Positions 33,170 through 39,388 of a DNA stretch of 39,388 nucleotides are shown in pieces. Position 1 is the first letter of the stretch, and the number at the start of each line of letters is the position of its first letter. A program made the translations under genes and the position numbers. The notes under the pieces are model-generated. The model searched no databases and was not told the DNA's origin. It saw only the letters and a program-made list of their open reading frames with translations. This DNA is from Burkholderiaceae bacterium (lineage in GTDB: Bacteria > Pseudomonadota > Gammaproteobacteria > Burkholderiales > Burkholderiaceae_C): the NCBI GenBank assembly GCA_905339355.1, contig CAJPFZ010000452.1, positions 1 to 39,388 on the forward strand, given 5' to 3'.

Positions 33170-34468
33170 TTACGAGGCCGTGAACGCGCGCGCCGGCAGC
33201 ACCGTGGCGCGGCACTCGCCGAAGCCGATGCGCCGGCAGCCTTCGCGCTCGGCCGCACCGCGCAAGATCACCGTGTCGCCGTCCTGCAGGAAGACGCGCG
33301 ATTCGCCGTTCGGCAGCACGATCGGTTGCTTGCCGCCGTGCGTCAGCTCGAGCAGCGAACCGCCCTCGCCCTCCCCGGGCCCCGACTGCGTGCCGCTGCC
33401 CAGCAGGTCGCCAGGCTGCAGGTTGCAGCCGTTGCTGCTGTGGTGGGCGAGCAGCTGCGCCACCGTCCAGTAGGCGTCGCGGAAGTTGCTGCGCGTGAGA
33501 CGGTGCGGCTCGCTCATCGATGGCGTCTGCAGCCACACCTCGAGCGTGATCGCAAGCGCGCCGTGCTCGCGGTTGGCGGCAGAGTCGAGGTAGGGCAGCG
33601 GCTGCGGATCGCCCTCGGGGCGAACGAAAGGCGCGCGAAACGGTGCCAGCGCGTCGCGCGTCACGATCCACGGCGAGATCGTCGTCGCGAAGTTCTTCGC
33701 GAGGAAGGGTCCGAGCGGCTGGTACTCCCAGGCCTGCACGTCGCGCGCGGACCAGTCGTTGAGCAGCACCAGGCCGAACCAGTCGGCCTCGGCCTGCGCC
33801 ATCGTGCGCGGCTCGCCGAGGTGGTTCAGCGAACCGACGAAGACACCGAGTTCGAGTTCGTAGTCCAGCCGCTGCGTCGGGCCGAAGCGTGGCGTGCCGC
33901 TCTCGCCCGCCGTCTGGCCCAGCGGCCGATGGAAGGCATGGCCGCTCGTGCGGATGCTCGACGAGCGGCCGTGGTAGCCGATGGGCACCCACTTGTAGTT
34001 GGGCAGCAGCGGGTTGTCGGGGCGGAACAGCTTGCCCACCGTCGTCGCGTGATGGATGCCGGTGTAGAAATCGGTGTAGTCGCCGATGCTGCACGGCAGC
34101 GTGAGTTCCACCTCGCGCCGCGGCACCAGGCAGGCTTGCAGCGCACCCTGCGACTCGCTGCCGGCCGCAAGCGCGCGGCTCAGCGCCTGGCGCGTCTTGT
34201 GCCAGCGCGTCGCCCCGAGCAGCATGAAGTGGTTGAGCGTGTGCGTGCCCAGCATCGGCTCGACCGGCAAGCCGGCGAGCAGCGCCGCGCGAAGGTCGAG
34301 CACCTGGTCGCCGATGGCCACGCCGAGGCGCCAGGCTTCGTCGTCCTCGCCGAGGCGGCGAAAGCAGCCGTAGGGCAGGTTCTGGATCGGGAACTCGCTG
34401 GCCGGGTCGTTGGCCGAGTTCACCCAGCTGCGCAGCGCAGGGTCGTGCGTGGTGTCGAGCCCGTTCAT
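33170..34468 (-). CDS. fahA: Fumarylacetoacetase
   Basis: A 432-residue enzyme hydrolysing fumarylacetoacetate to fumarate and acetoacetate, the last step of tyrosine/homogentisate catabolism. Active-site segments are [19 protein letters not shown] (metal Asp, catalytic His), [12 protein letters not shown] (two metal Glu), [25 protein letters not shown] (metal Asp, Lys) and [18 protein letters not shown]. The ATG at 34468 overlaps the hmgA stop as ATGA, so the pair is translationally coupled. It converges with the pseudokinase-AAA gene 18 nt away. Confidence 0.96.
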   Translation of the reverse strand: MNGLDTTHDPALRSWVNSANDPASEFPIQNLPYGCFRRLGEDDEAWRLGVAIGDQVLDLRAALLAGLPVEPMLGTHTLNHFMLLGATRWHKTRQALSRALAAGSESQGALQACLVPRREVELTLPCSIGDYTDFYTGIHHATTVGKLFRPDNPLLPNYKWVPIGYHGRSSSIRTSGHAFHRPLGQTAGESGTPRFGPTQRLDYELELGVFVGSLNHLGEPRTMAQAEADWFGLVLLNDWSARDVQAWEYQPLGPFLAKNFATTISPWIVTRDALAPFRAPFVRPEGDPQPLPYLDSAANREHGALAITLEVWLQTPSMSEPHRLTRSNFRDAYWTVAQLLAHHSSNGCNLQPGDLLGSGTQSGPGEGEGGSLLELTHGGKQPIVLPNGESRVFLQDGDTVILRGAAEREGCRRIGFGECRATVLPARAFTAS

Positions 34469-35760
34469 CGGAAGTTGTCCTTCAACCCGCGCCAGCAGTC
34501 TGCATAGGCCGTGTCGAGCGCGCCGCAACCAAGCGCGAACTCGGTCGGGTGAAAGCGCCAGCGGCTTTCGAACATGAACGCGAGCGTGTCGTCCAGCTTG
34601 TGCGGCGCGAGCTCGGCGCTCGACGCCTTCTCGAAGGCCTCGGTGTCGGGCCCGTGCGGCACCATGCAGTTGTGCAGGCTCATGCCGCCGGGCTTGAAGC
34701 CCTCGGGCTTGGCGTCGTACTGCCCGTGCACCAGCCCCATGAACTCGCTCATCAGGTTGCGGTGGTACCAGGGCGGGCGGAAAGTGTCCTCGGCCACCAT
34801 CCAGCGCGGCGGGAAGATGACGAAGTCGCAGTTGGCGGTGCCCGCCGTGTCCGATGGCGAGGTCAGCACCGTGAAGATCGAGGGGTCGGGGTGATCGAAG
34901 CTGATCGAGCCGATCGTCATGAAGTTGGCGGTGTCGTACTTGAACGGCACCAGGTTGCCGTGCCAGGCGACCACGTTGAAGGGCGAGGCATCGGCCGGCG
35001 CGGACCAGAGCGCGCCGCCGTATTTCTTGACCAGCTGCCAGGCGCCGGGGCGATCGTCTACCGCGGCAGTCGGCGCGAGAAAGTCGCGCGCATTGGCCAG
35101 GCCGTTGCTGCCGATCGGGCCGAGTTCCGGCAGCCTGAAGTGCGCGCCGTAGTTCTCGCAGACATAGCCGCGCGACGGACCGTCGACCGCCACGCTGAAA
35201 GCCATGCCGCGCGGCAGCAGGGCGATCTCGCCGGGAGCCACCTGCAGCACGCCGAGTTCGGTGGTCAGGGTCAGCGCGCCCTGCTGCGGCACCAGCAGCA
35301 TCTCGCCATCGGCGTTGACGAAAGCCTTGCGGTCCATCGAGCGGTTGGCGAGGTAGAGGTGGGCGGCGATGCCGGTCTGCGCGTCGGCGTCGCCGTTGAC
35401 GACGACGGTGCGCAAGCCGTCGACGAAGTCCAGCGGCTGCTGCGGAATCGCGATCGGATTCCAGCGCAGCGGGTTGGGCGGCGCGGCCACACCGCCCTTG
35501 CTGCCGGTTTTCAGCCAGGGCTGCTCGATCGGCTCGTAGGCGCCGCACAGCACCGAGGGCCGGCGCCGGTACAGCCAGGTGCGCAGGTTGAGCGCCCGCG
35601 GCGCGGTGAACGCGGTGCCCGACAGCAATTCGGCGTACAGGCCGCGCGGCGCCTTCTGCGGGCTGTTGCGCCCGATCGGCAGGCTGCCTTCGACGGCTTC
35701 GCTGCTGAATTGGTTGCCGAAGCCTGATTGGTAAGGGGCTGCTGAAGTGGGTGTGGCCAT
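34465..35760 (-). CDS. hmgA: Homogentisate 1,2-dioxygenase
   Basis: A 431-residue non-heme Fe(II) ring-cleavage dioxygenase from ATG 35760. Iron ligands in [10 protein letters not shown] are H333 and E339, and the third is H369 in NCMVPHGPD, at the spacing known for human HGD (335, 341, 371). The N-terminal [13 protein letters not shown] is the usual family opening. It cleaves homogentisate to maleylacetoacetate. No maleylacetoacetate isomerase gene lies beside it in the window. Transcribed divergently from an IclR regulator. Confidence 0.96.
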   Translation of the reverse strand: MATPTSAAPYQSGFGNQFSSEAVEGSLPIGRNSPQKAPRGLYAELLSGTAFTAPRALNLRTWLYRRRPSVLCGAYEPIEQPWLKTGSKGGVAAPPNPLRWNPIAIPQQPLDFVDGLRTVVVNGDADAQTGIAAHLYLANRSMDRKAFVNADGEMLLVPQQGALTLTTELGVLQVAPGEIALLPRGMAFSVAVDGPSRGYVCENYGAHFRLPELGPIGSNGLANARDFLAPTAAVDDRPGAWQLVKKYGGALWSAPADASPFNVVAWHGNLVPFKYDTANFMTIGSISFDHPDPSIFTVLTSPSDTAGTANCDFVIFPPRWMVAEDTFRPPWYHRNLMSEFMGLVHGQYDAKPEGFKPGGMSLHNCMVPHGPDTEAFEKASSAELAPHKLDDTLAFMFESRWRFHPTEFALGCGALDTAYADCWRGLKDNFR

Positions 35761-35816
35761 GAGGTGAGCCTCGAGCGAATCGCGTTGCACATTGACTGGT
35801 TGCCGCCGCGCCGCGC

Positions 35817-35864
35817 CGTCATCCCGGCGTTCGCCGGGATGACGGGCCAAAGCCGGGATGACGG
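35817..35864. repeat. REP-like palindrome with a partial second copy
   Basis: CGTCATCCCGGCG (35817-35829) and CGCCGGGATGACG (35832-35844) form a perfect 13-bp inverted repeat with a two-base loop. A partial copy, AGCCGGGATGACGG, follows at 35851-35864. GTCATCCCGGC-type palindromes are a frequent class of dispersed intergenic repeats in proteobacteria. This one lies in the 5' leader or promoter region of hmgA. Confidence 0.85.
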
Positions 35865-35909
35865 AGCGAGGGCAGTGCGCGCATCTTATCCCTTCTCGTT
35901 TGTCAATGT

Positions 35910-35926
35910 GTAATCGATTCGTTTAC
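35910..35926. promoter_or_regulatory. Probable IclR-regulator operator between hmgA and its regulator
   Basis: GTAATCGATTCGTTTAC is a 17-bp dyad: GTAA and CGA mirror TCG and TTAC, with only the central base and one T:T pair unmatched. It lies in the divergent hmgA/iclR region. Just after it a TACAAT (35928-35933) resembles a -10 box for the regulator gene, whose ATG follows six bases later. A regulator bound here would cover that promoter, consistent with autoregulation. Confidence 0.55.
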
Positions 35927-35939
35927 GTACAATGCCGCC

Positions 35940-36779
35940 ATGGCAACCTCGCGCAAGCCCCACGCAGCCGCCCCCGCCGCCGCCTCGCGCGGCCCGCGAG
36001 GCATCCAGAGCGTGGAGGTCGGCGGCCGACTGCTGCTGGCGCTCGCCCACAGCGGCCGCACCATGGCCCTGAAAGACCTGGCGCGCGAGGCCGGCATGCC
36101 GCCGGCCAAGGCGCATCCCTACCTCGTGAGCTTCGGCAAGCTGGGCCTGATCGCGCAGGAAGAAGGCAGCGGGCGCTACGGGCTGGGCCCGCTGGCGCTG
36201 GAGCTGGGCCTGATCAGCCTGCAGCAGTTCGACCCGGTGCGGCTGGCCACCGCAGTGCTGCCGGAGCTGGCGCAGGCGATCGGCCACACGGTGGCGATCG
36301 CCGTTTGGGGCACCCGCGGCGCGACCATCGTGCGCATCGAAGAGCCGCCGTCGGACGTGCACGTGAACATGCGGCACGGCTCCGTGCTGACGCTGCGCGG
36401 CACCGCCTCGGGGCTGATGTTCGCCGCGCACCTGCCGCGCGAGACGGTGCTTGCGGCGCTGGCCGACGAGCAAGCGGCCGAGCTGCGGCGCCAGGGCCGC
36501 GCCGTGCCGGCCAGGCTCAAGCCGGAGATCGACAGCGAGCTCGCGACGGAGCTGGCGCGGGTGCGCGAACAAGGCGTGAGCCGCGTGCTCGGCGCTGCGG
36601 TCTCAGGCGTGAGCGCCATGGCTGCACCGGTCTTCGATCTCGCCGGCAAGCTGGTGCTGACCCTCACCGCCATCGGCCCCTCGGCGATCTTCGACTCGCG
36701 CTTCGACGGCGCGGTGGCCGCGCTGCTGAGGCGCCACGCAAAGGCGCTGTCCCAGCAGCTGGGGTGGCCGGCGCGCTGA
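35940..36779 (+). CDS. IclR-family transcriptional regulator, likely HmgR
   Basis: A 279-residue regulator from ATG 35940. A disordered Ala-rich N-terminus (1-18) is followed by the winged helix (IQSVEVGGRLLLALAHSGRTMALKDLAREAGMPPAKAHPYL) and the IclR effector domain, with VAIAVWGTRGATIVRIEE, LRGTASGLMFAAHLP and GVSRVLGAAVSGVSAMAAPVFD. IclR-type regulators such as HmgR respond to homogentisate and control hmgA-fah operons; the divergent position supports that role here. The ATG may sit at or near the 5' end of the message, since a -10-like TACAAT is only six bases upstream. Confidence 0.9.
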   Translation: MATSRKPHAAAPAAASRGPRGIQSVEVGGRLLLALAHSGRTMALKDLAREAGMPPAKAHPYLVSFGKLGLIAQEEGSGRYGLGPLALELGLISLQQFDPVRLATAVLPELAQAIGHTVAIAVWGTRGATIVRIEEPPSDVHVNMRHGSVLTLRGTASGLMFAAHLPRETVLAALADEQAAELRRQGRAVPARLKPEIDSELATELARVREQGVSRVLGAAVSGVSAMAAPVFDLAGKLVLTLTAIGPSAIFDSRFDGAVAALLRRHAKALSQQLGWPAR

Positions 36780-36811
36780 GGCGCGGCGCGTTTTCGGCGG
36801 AATGCCTCTGA

Positions 36812-37579
36812 TCAGGCCGTCGCAGTGGACGGCGTCGCCGCCATGCGAACCGCCTTGCGTTCCACCAGGTCGCGCACGTTGGCCAGCGAGATCAGATGCA
36901 CCTGCAGCAGCATCAGCATGCCGTTGCGATGCAGCTCCAGCACGACCGGATCGGGCAGCGCGTTCAGCTTCTCCTCGTCGACCGTCAGAAAGCCCTCGAT
37001 CTTGATGTTCTCGCCGCTGGGCATGGTGGCGTCGGCCTGCATTTCCTTGAGCACGTCGAGTTCGGTCAGGCGTACGCAGAAGCGGCGCGTGCGCTGCTGT
37101 TCGTCGTCGAACCGCTTCAGGAAGTCGATCGCGCGCTTGAGCGCCGCGGTGGGCTGGCCCTGTTCGTCGAACAGCGGCTCGCCCTCGGTGTCGCTGAAGC
37201 CGCTCCACGCGGCGTCGACGAAGACTCCGGGCGCGTCGCTGCCCTTCACCCCCGCGGTGAGAAAGGGAAAGCGGCGGATGAATGCCGGCAGGTAGCGCGC
37301 GTCCCATCGCCCTTCGGCGGTGACGCGCAGGTTTTCTCCCGCCGTGAGCCCCATGAGCGCCACGGGCGACACCATCGGCTTGCCGCTGTCGAGCCGCTCG
37401 CCGGTGTTGATGAAGATGATGGGGAAGTCGAGCGCGGCCTGCGGGAACTCGGTCGCCGTGAGGAACACGGCGTGCATGTTGCGCGTCACGCCGAAATCGC
37501 TCAGGCCCTTGAGTCTCTTGTGGCGATGAAGCTTCGAATCGAGCAGCACCGGTTCGCGGTAGAGGGCGGAATTGATCAC
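36812..37579 (-). CDS. SapC-family protein
   Basis: A 255-residue SapC (PF07277-type) protein. The opening INSALYREPVLLDSKLHRHKRL is the family N-terminus, and ETP/ATEFPQAALDFPIIFI, ARYLPAFIRRFPF and IKIEGFLTVDEEKLNALPD are recognisable blocks. The start is the GTG at 37579 with CCAGGAG six bases upstream. An ATG one base away in another frame (ATGTGA) stops at once and overlaps the true start. Named after an S-layer-associated protein; actual function is poorly known. No signal peptide is seen. Confidence 0.87.
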   Translation of the reverse strand: MINSALYREPVLLDSKLHRHKRLKGLSDFGVTRNMHAVFLTATEFPQAALDFPIIFINTGERLDSGKPMVSPVALMGLTAGENLRVTAEGRWDARYLPAFIRRFPFLTAGVKGSDAPGVFVDAAWSGFSDTEGEPLFDEQGQPTAALKRAIDFLKRFDDEQQRTRRFCVRLTELDVLKEMQADATMPSGENIKIEGFLTVDEEKLNALPDPVVLELHRNGMLMLLQVHLISLANVRDLVERKAVRMAATPSTATA

Positions 37580-37622
37580 ATGGAACTCCTGGTGAATGCG
37601 AGGCGGCGCACAGCGCGAAGCC

Positions 37623-38918
37623 TCATGCGGCGTCGGGCGGCATGGCGCGCGCGAGCACCTTGTCGACACGCTTGCCGTCGAGGTCGACCACTTCGAAACG
37701 CCAGCCTTCCCACTCCACCGAATCGGTGGTGGCCGGCAGCCGGCCGAGCAGCAGCATGATCATTCCGGCAAGCGTGTTGTAGCGGCCGCGGTCTTCCTCC
37801 GGCAGCTCTTTCAGGTCGAGCCGGTCTTTCAGCTCGGGCACCGGGATCAGCCCGTCGAACAGCCAGCTGCCGTCTTCTCGCTGCACCGCCCACGAGTCTT
37901 CGGACGCCGGTGTCGTGAACTCGCCGGTGATCGCCTCCAGCACGTCACGCACGGTGATCACGCCCTGCACCTCTCCGTACTCGTCGACCACGAAGACGAG
38001 CTGCGCGCCCGACGCGCGGAAGTGGTCCAGCAGCTCCATGCCCGACAGCGTCTCGGGCACGAACACCGGCGCCTGCAGCTTCTCGCTGAGCGACAGTGGC
38101 CGGCCCTGCATCAGCTGCTGCAGCAGGCTTTGCGCCGTCACGATGCCCAGCACGTCGTCGAGCCCGCCGCGGCACACCGGGTAGCGGGAATGCTCCTCGT
38201 TGCTCAGGACCTGCAGCACTTCGTCGGAACTCGCGGCGGCGTCGAGCCAAACGATTTCCGCGCGAGGGATCATCATCGAACCCACCTGGCGGTCGTCCAG
38301 GCGGAACACGTTGCGCACCATCTGGTGCTCCTGCTCCTCGATGACGCCGGCGTCCAAACCCTCTTCGAGGCTGGCGGCGATCTCCTCCTCCGTCACCGAG
38401 CGGCCGACGCCGCCGCGAATACCCAGCAGCCGCAGCGAGCCCTCGGTGCATACCGACAGCAGCTTGACGAAGGGCCGCGCGATCAGCGAGAGCCACTCCA
38501 TCGGCGGCGCCACCAGGCGGGCCACCGTCTCGGGGTAGATCTGGCCGAGCCGCTTGGGCACCAGCTCGCCGAAGACGATGGTGAAGAACGTGATCGTGAT
38601 CACCACCATCGCGGTGGCGGCGATCGAGGCGCCACGCTGTTCGAGCGGCGAGTTGGCGACCAGCCAGTGCGAGAACGGCTCGGAGAAGGCGGCGTCGCCC
38701 ACGATGCCGTTGAGCACGCCGATCGACGTGATGCCGATCTGCACCACCGAGAGGAACTTGGTCGGGTTGTCGTGCAGGTCCATCGCGGCCTGCGCGCCGC
38801 CCTCGCCCGCTTCGACCATCACCTGCAGCCGCGCCTTTCGGCTGGCCGTGAGGGCCATCTCGGACATCGCGAAGATGCCGTTCAGGAGGATGAGGAATAC
38901 AAGTAAGGCAACGTCCAT
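37623..38918 (-). CDS. CNNM/CBS/CorC-domain membrane protein (HlyC/CorC, TlyC-like)
   Basis: A 431-residue protein. Residues 1-190 are the CNNM (DUF21) membrane domain with about four helices and LNGIFAMSEMALTASRKARL plus FGELVPKRLGQIYPE. Two CBS motifs follow (MMIPRAEIVWLDA to VLGIVTAQSLLQQL; LVFVVDEYGEVQGVITVRDVLEAITGEF), and the C-terminal CorC_HlyC domain (WLFDGLIPVPELKDRLDL, GMIMLLLGRLP). Members are linked to Mg/Co efflux or resistance; the older haemolysin label is not supported. Separate from apaH by 92 nt. Confidence 0.93.
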   Translation of the reverse strand: MDVALLVFLILLNGIFAMSEMALTASRKARLQVMVEAGEGGAQAAMDLHDNPTKFLSVVQIGITSIGVLNGIVGDAAFSEPFSHWLVANSPLEQRGASIAATAMVVITITFFTIVFGELVPKRLGQIYPETVARLVAPPMEWLSLIARPFVKLLSVCTEGSLRLLGIRGGVGRSVTEEEIAASLEEGLDAGVIEEQEHQMVRNVFRLDDRQVGSMMIPRAEIVWLDAAASSDEVLQVLSNEEHSRYPVCRGGLDDVLGIVTAQSLLQQLMQGRPLSLSEKLQAPVFVPETLSGMELLDHFRASGAQLVFVVDEYGEVQGVITVRDVLEAITGEFTTPASEDSWAVQREDGSWLFDGLIPVPELKDRLDLKELPEEDRGRYNTLAGMIMLLLGRLPATTDSVEWEGWRFEVVDLDGKRVDKVLARAMPPDAA

Positions 38919-39010
38919 GCGGGGCGTGCGTGGGGAGAAGCGGGCTAGCGTAGCAGAATCGCACGACGGCGCGACCGCTTCGGACGGGCCATTCCCCCCG
39001 TGAAAGTCCT

Positions 39011-39388
39011 ATGCACTACATCGTCGGCGACGTCCAGGGCTGCTGTGATGCCTTCGATCGGCTGTTGACCGAAATCGGCTTCTCGCCCTCGCGCGATCAC
39101 GTGGTGGTGCTCGGCGACCTCGTCAACCGCGGCCCGCAAAGCCTGGCAACGCTCAAGAGGCTGCGCGCTCTGGGCAGCGCCGCCACCTGCCTGCTCGGCA
39201 ACCACGACCTGCACCTGCTGGCCGTCGCGCACGGCGTGCGGCCGGCGCATGGCGACGACACCATCGCCGACATCCTCGACTCGCCGCAGCGCGACGAATG
39301 GATCGCCTGGCTGCGACAGCACCGGCTCGCCGTGCACGATCAAGGGTGGCTGATGGTGCATGCGGGGGTGGTGCCGCAATGGGACCTG
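39011..39388 (+). CDS. apaH: Symmetrical bis(5'-nucleosyl)-tetraphosphatase, 3' end beyond window
   Basis: ATG 39011 (MHYIVGDVQGCCDAFDRLL) opens 126 codons that run off the right edge. Metallophosphoesterase motifs are all present: GDVQGC, VVLGDLVNRGP, LLGNHDLHLLAVAHG and VHAGVVPQWDL. The wording of these motifs matches ApaH, which splits Ap4A to two ADP. The full protein should be about 270-280 residues, so roughly half is visible. Confidence 0.95.
   Translation, partial: MHYIVGDVQGCCDAFDRLLTEIGFSPSRDHVVVLGDLVNRGPQSLATLKRLRALGSAATCLLGNHDLHLLAVAHGVRPAHGDDTIADILDSPQRDEWIAWLRQHRLAVHDQGWLMVHAGVVPQWDL

Noticed and set aside
34469-35548. N-terminal extension that would give a 792-residue fumarylacetoacetase
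   Set aside because: The extra part is an out-of-frame reading of hmgA; the true start is the ATG at 34468 overlapping the hmgA stop.
1-39388. CRISPR arrays, rRNA genes, insertion sequences, prophage genes, riboswitches
   Set aside because: No regularly spaced direct repeats, rRNA, transposase, integrase or phage structural genes were seen, and no riboswitch consensus was recognised.

Overview
This is a very GC-rich chromosomal window from a betaproteobacterium, most likely of the order Burkholderiales (Rubrivivax/Leptothrix/Ideonella-like or a comamonad relative). The placement is inference from gene content, codon use and a repeat type common in that order. Genes are packed tightly, often with ATGA stop/start overlaps. 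Nothing looks like a phage or a large island.

Left part (1-6010): a truncated ybaK-type deacylase, a Tas-like aldo/keto reductase, an acyl-CoA synthetase and a GNAT acetyltransferase lie on the minus strand. On the plus strand are a conserved hypothetical protein, an alpha/beta hydrolase and a small membrane protein with two CxxC pairs.

Acetate/monocarboxylate sensing and uptake (6012-16450, minus strand): a DUF4212 subunit and sodium:solute symporter end at a strong terminator. A second operon follows: a two-helix small protein, a symporter-histidine kinase hybrid (CbrA/CrbS type), a single-domain response regulator, a degenerate-kinase/DEDDh-exonuclease fusion and a CBS-DUF294 protein. Upstream lie yggT and a TPR gene.

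Housekeeping plus-strand run (16626-22339): prfB with its programmed +1 frameshift, a HAD phosphatase, pepN and fbp are nearly fused end to end, followed by tRNA-Thr(CGT) and its terminator. A small ParE/YlcI-type toxin-antitoxin pair sits next to the tRNA. A 4'-phosphopantetheinyl transferase and panD then diverge, and a palindromic repeat follows panD.

The most interesting region (24536-29014, minus strand) is a probable operon: an uncharacterised protein with a DHHH motif, an RpfC-like membrane hybrid kinase, a heme-oxygenase-fold diiron enzyme and an RpfF-like crotonase with both catalytic glutamates. It reads as a DSF-type fatty-acid signalling locus that carries an extra oxidative enzyme.

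Right part (29170-39388): a cupin protein; a divergent NmrA-like oxidoreductase and AraC regulator; a strikingly shortened pseudokinase-AAA protein; homogentisate catabolism (hmgA-fahA) with a divergent IclR regulator and a likely operator; a SapC protein; a CNNM/CBS/CorC transporter-like protein; and the start of apaH.
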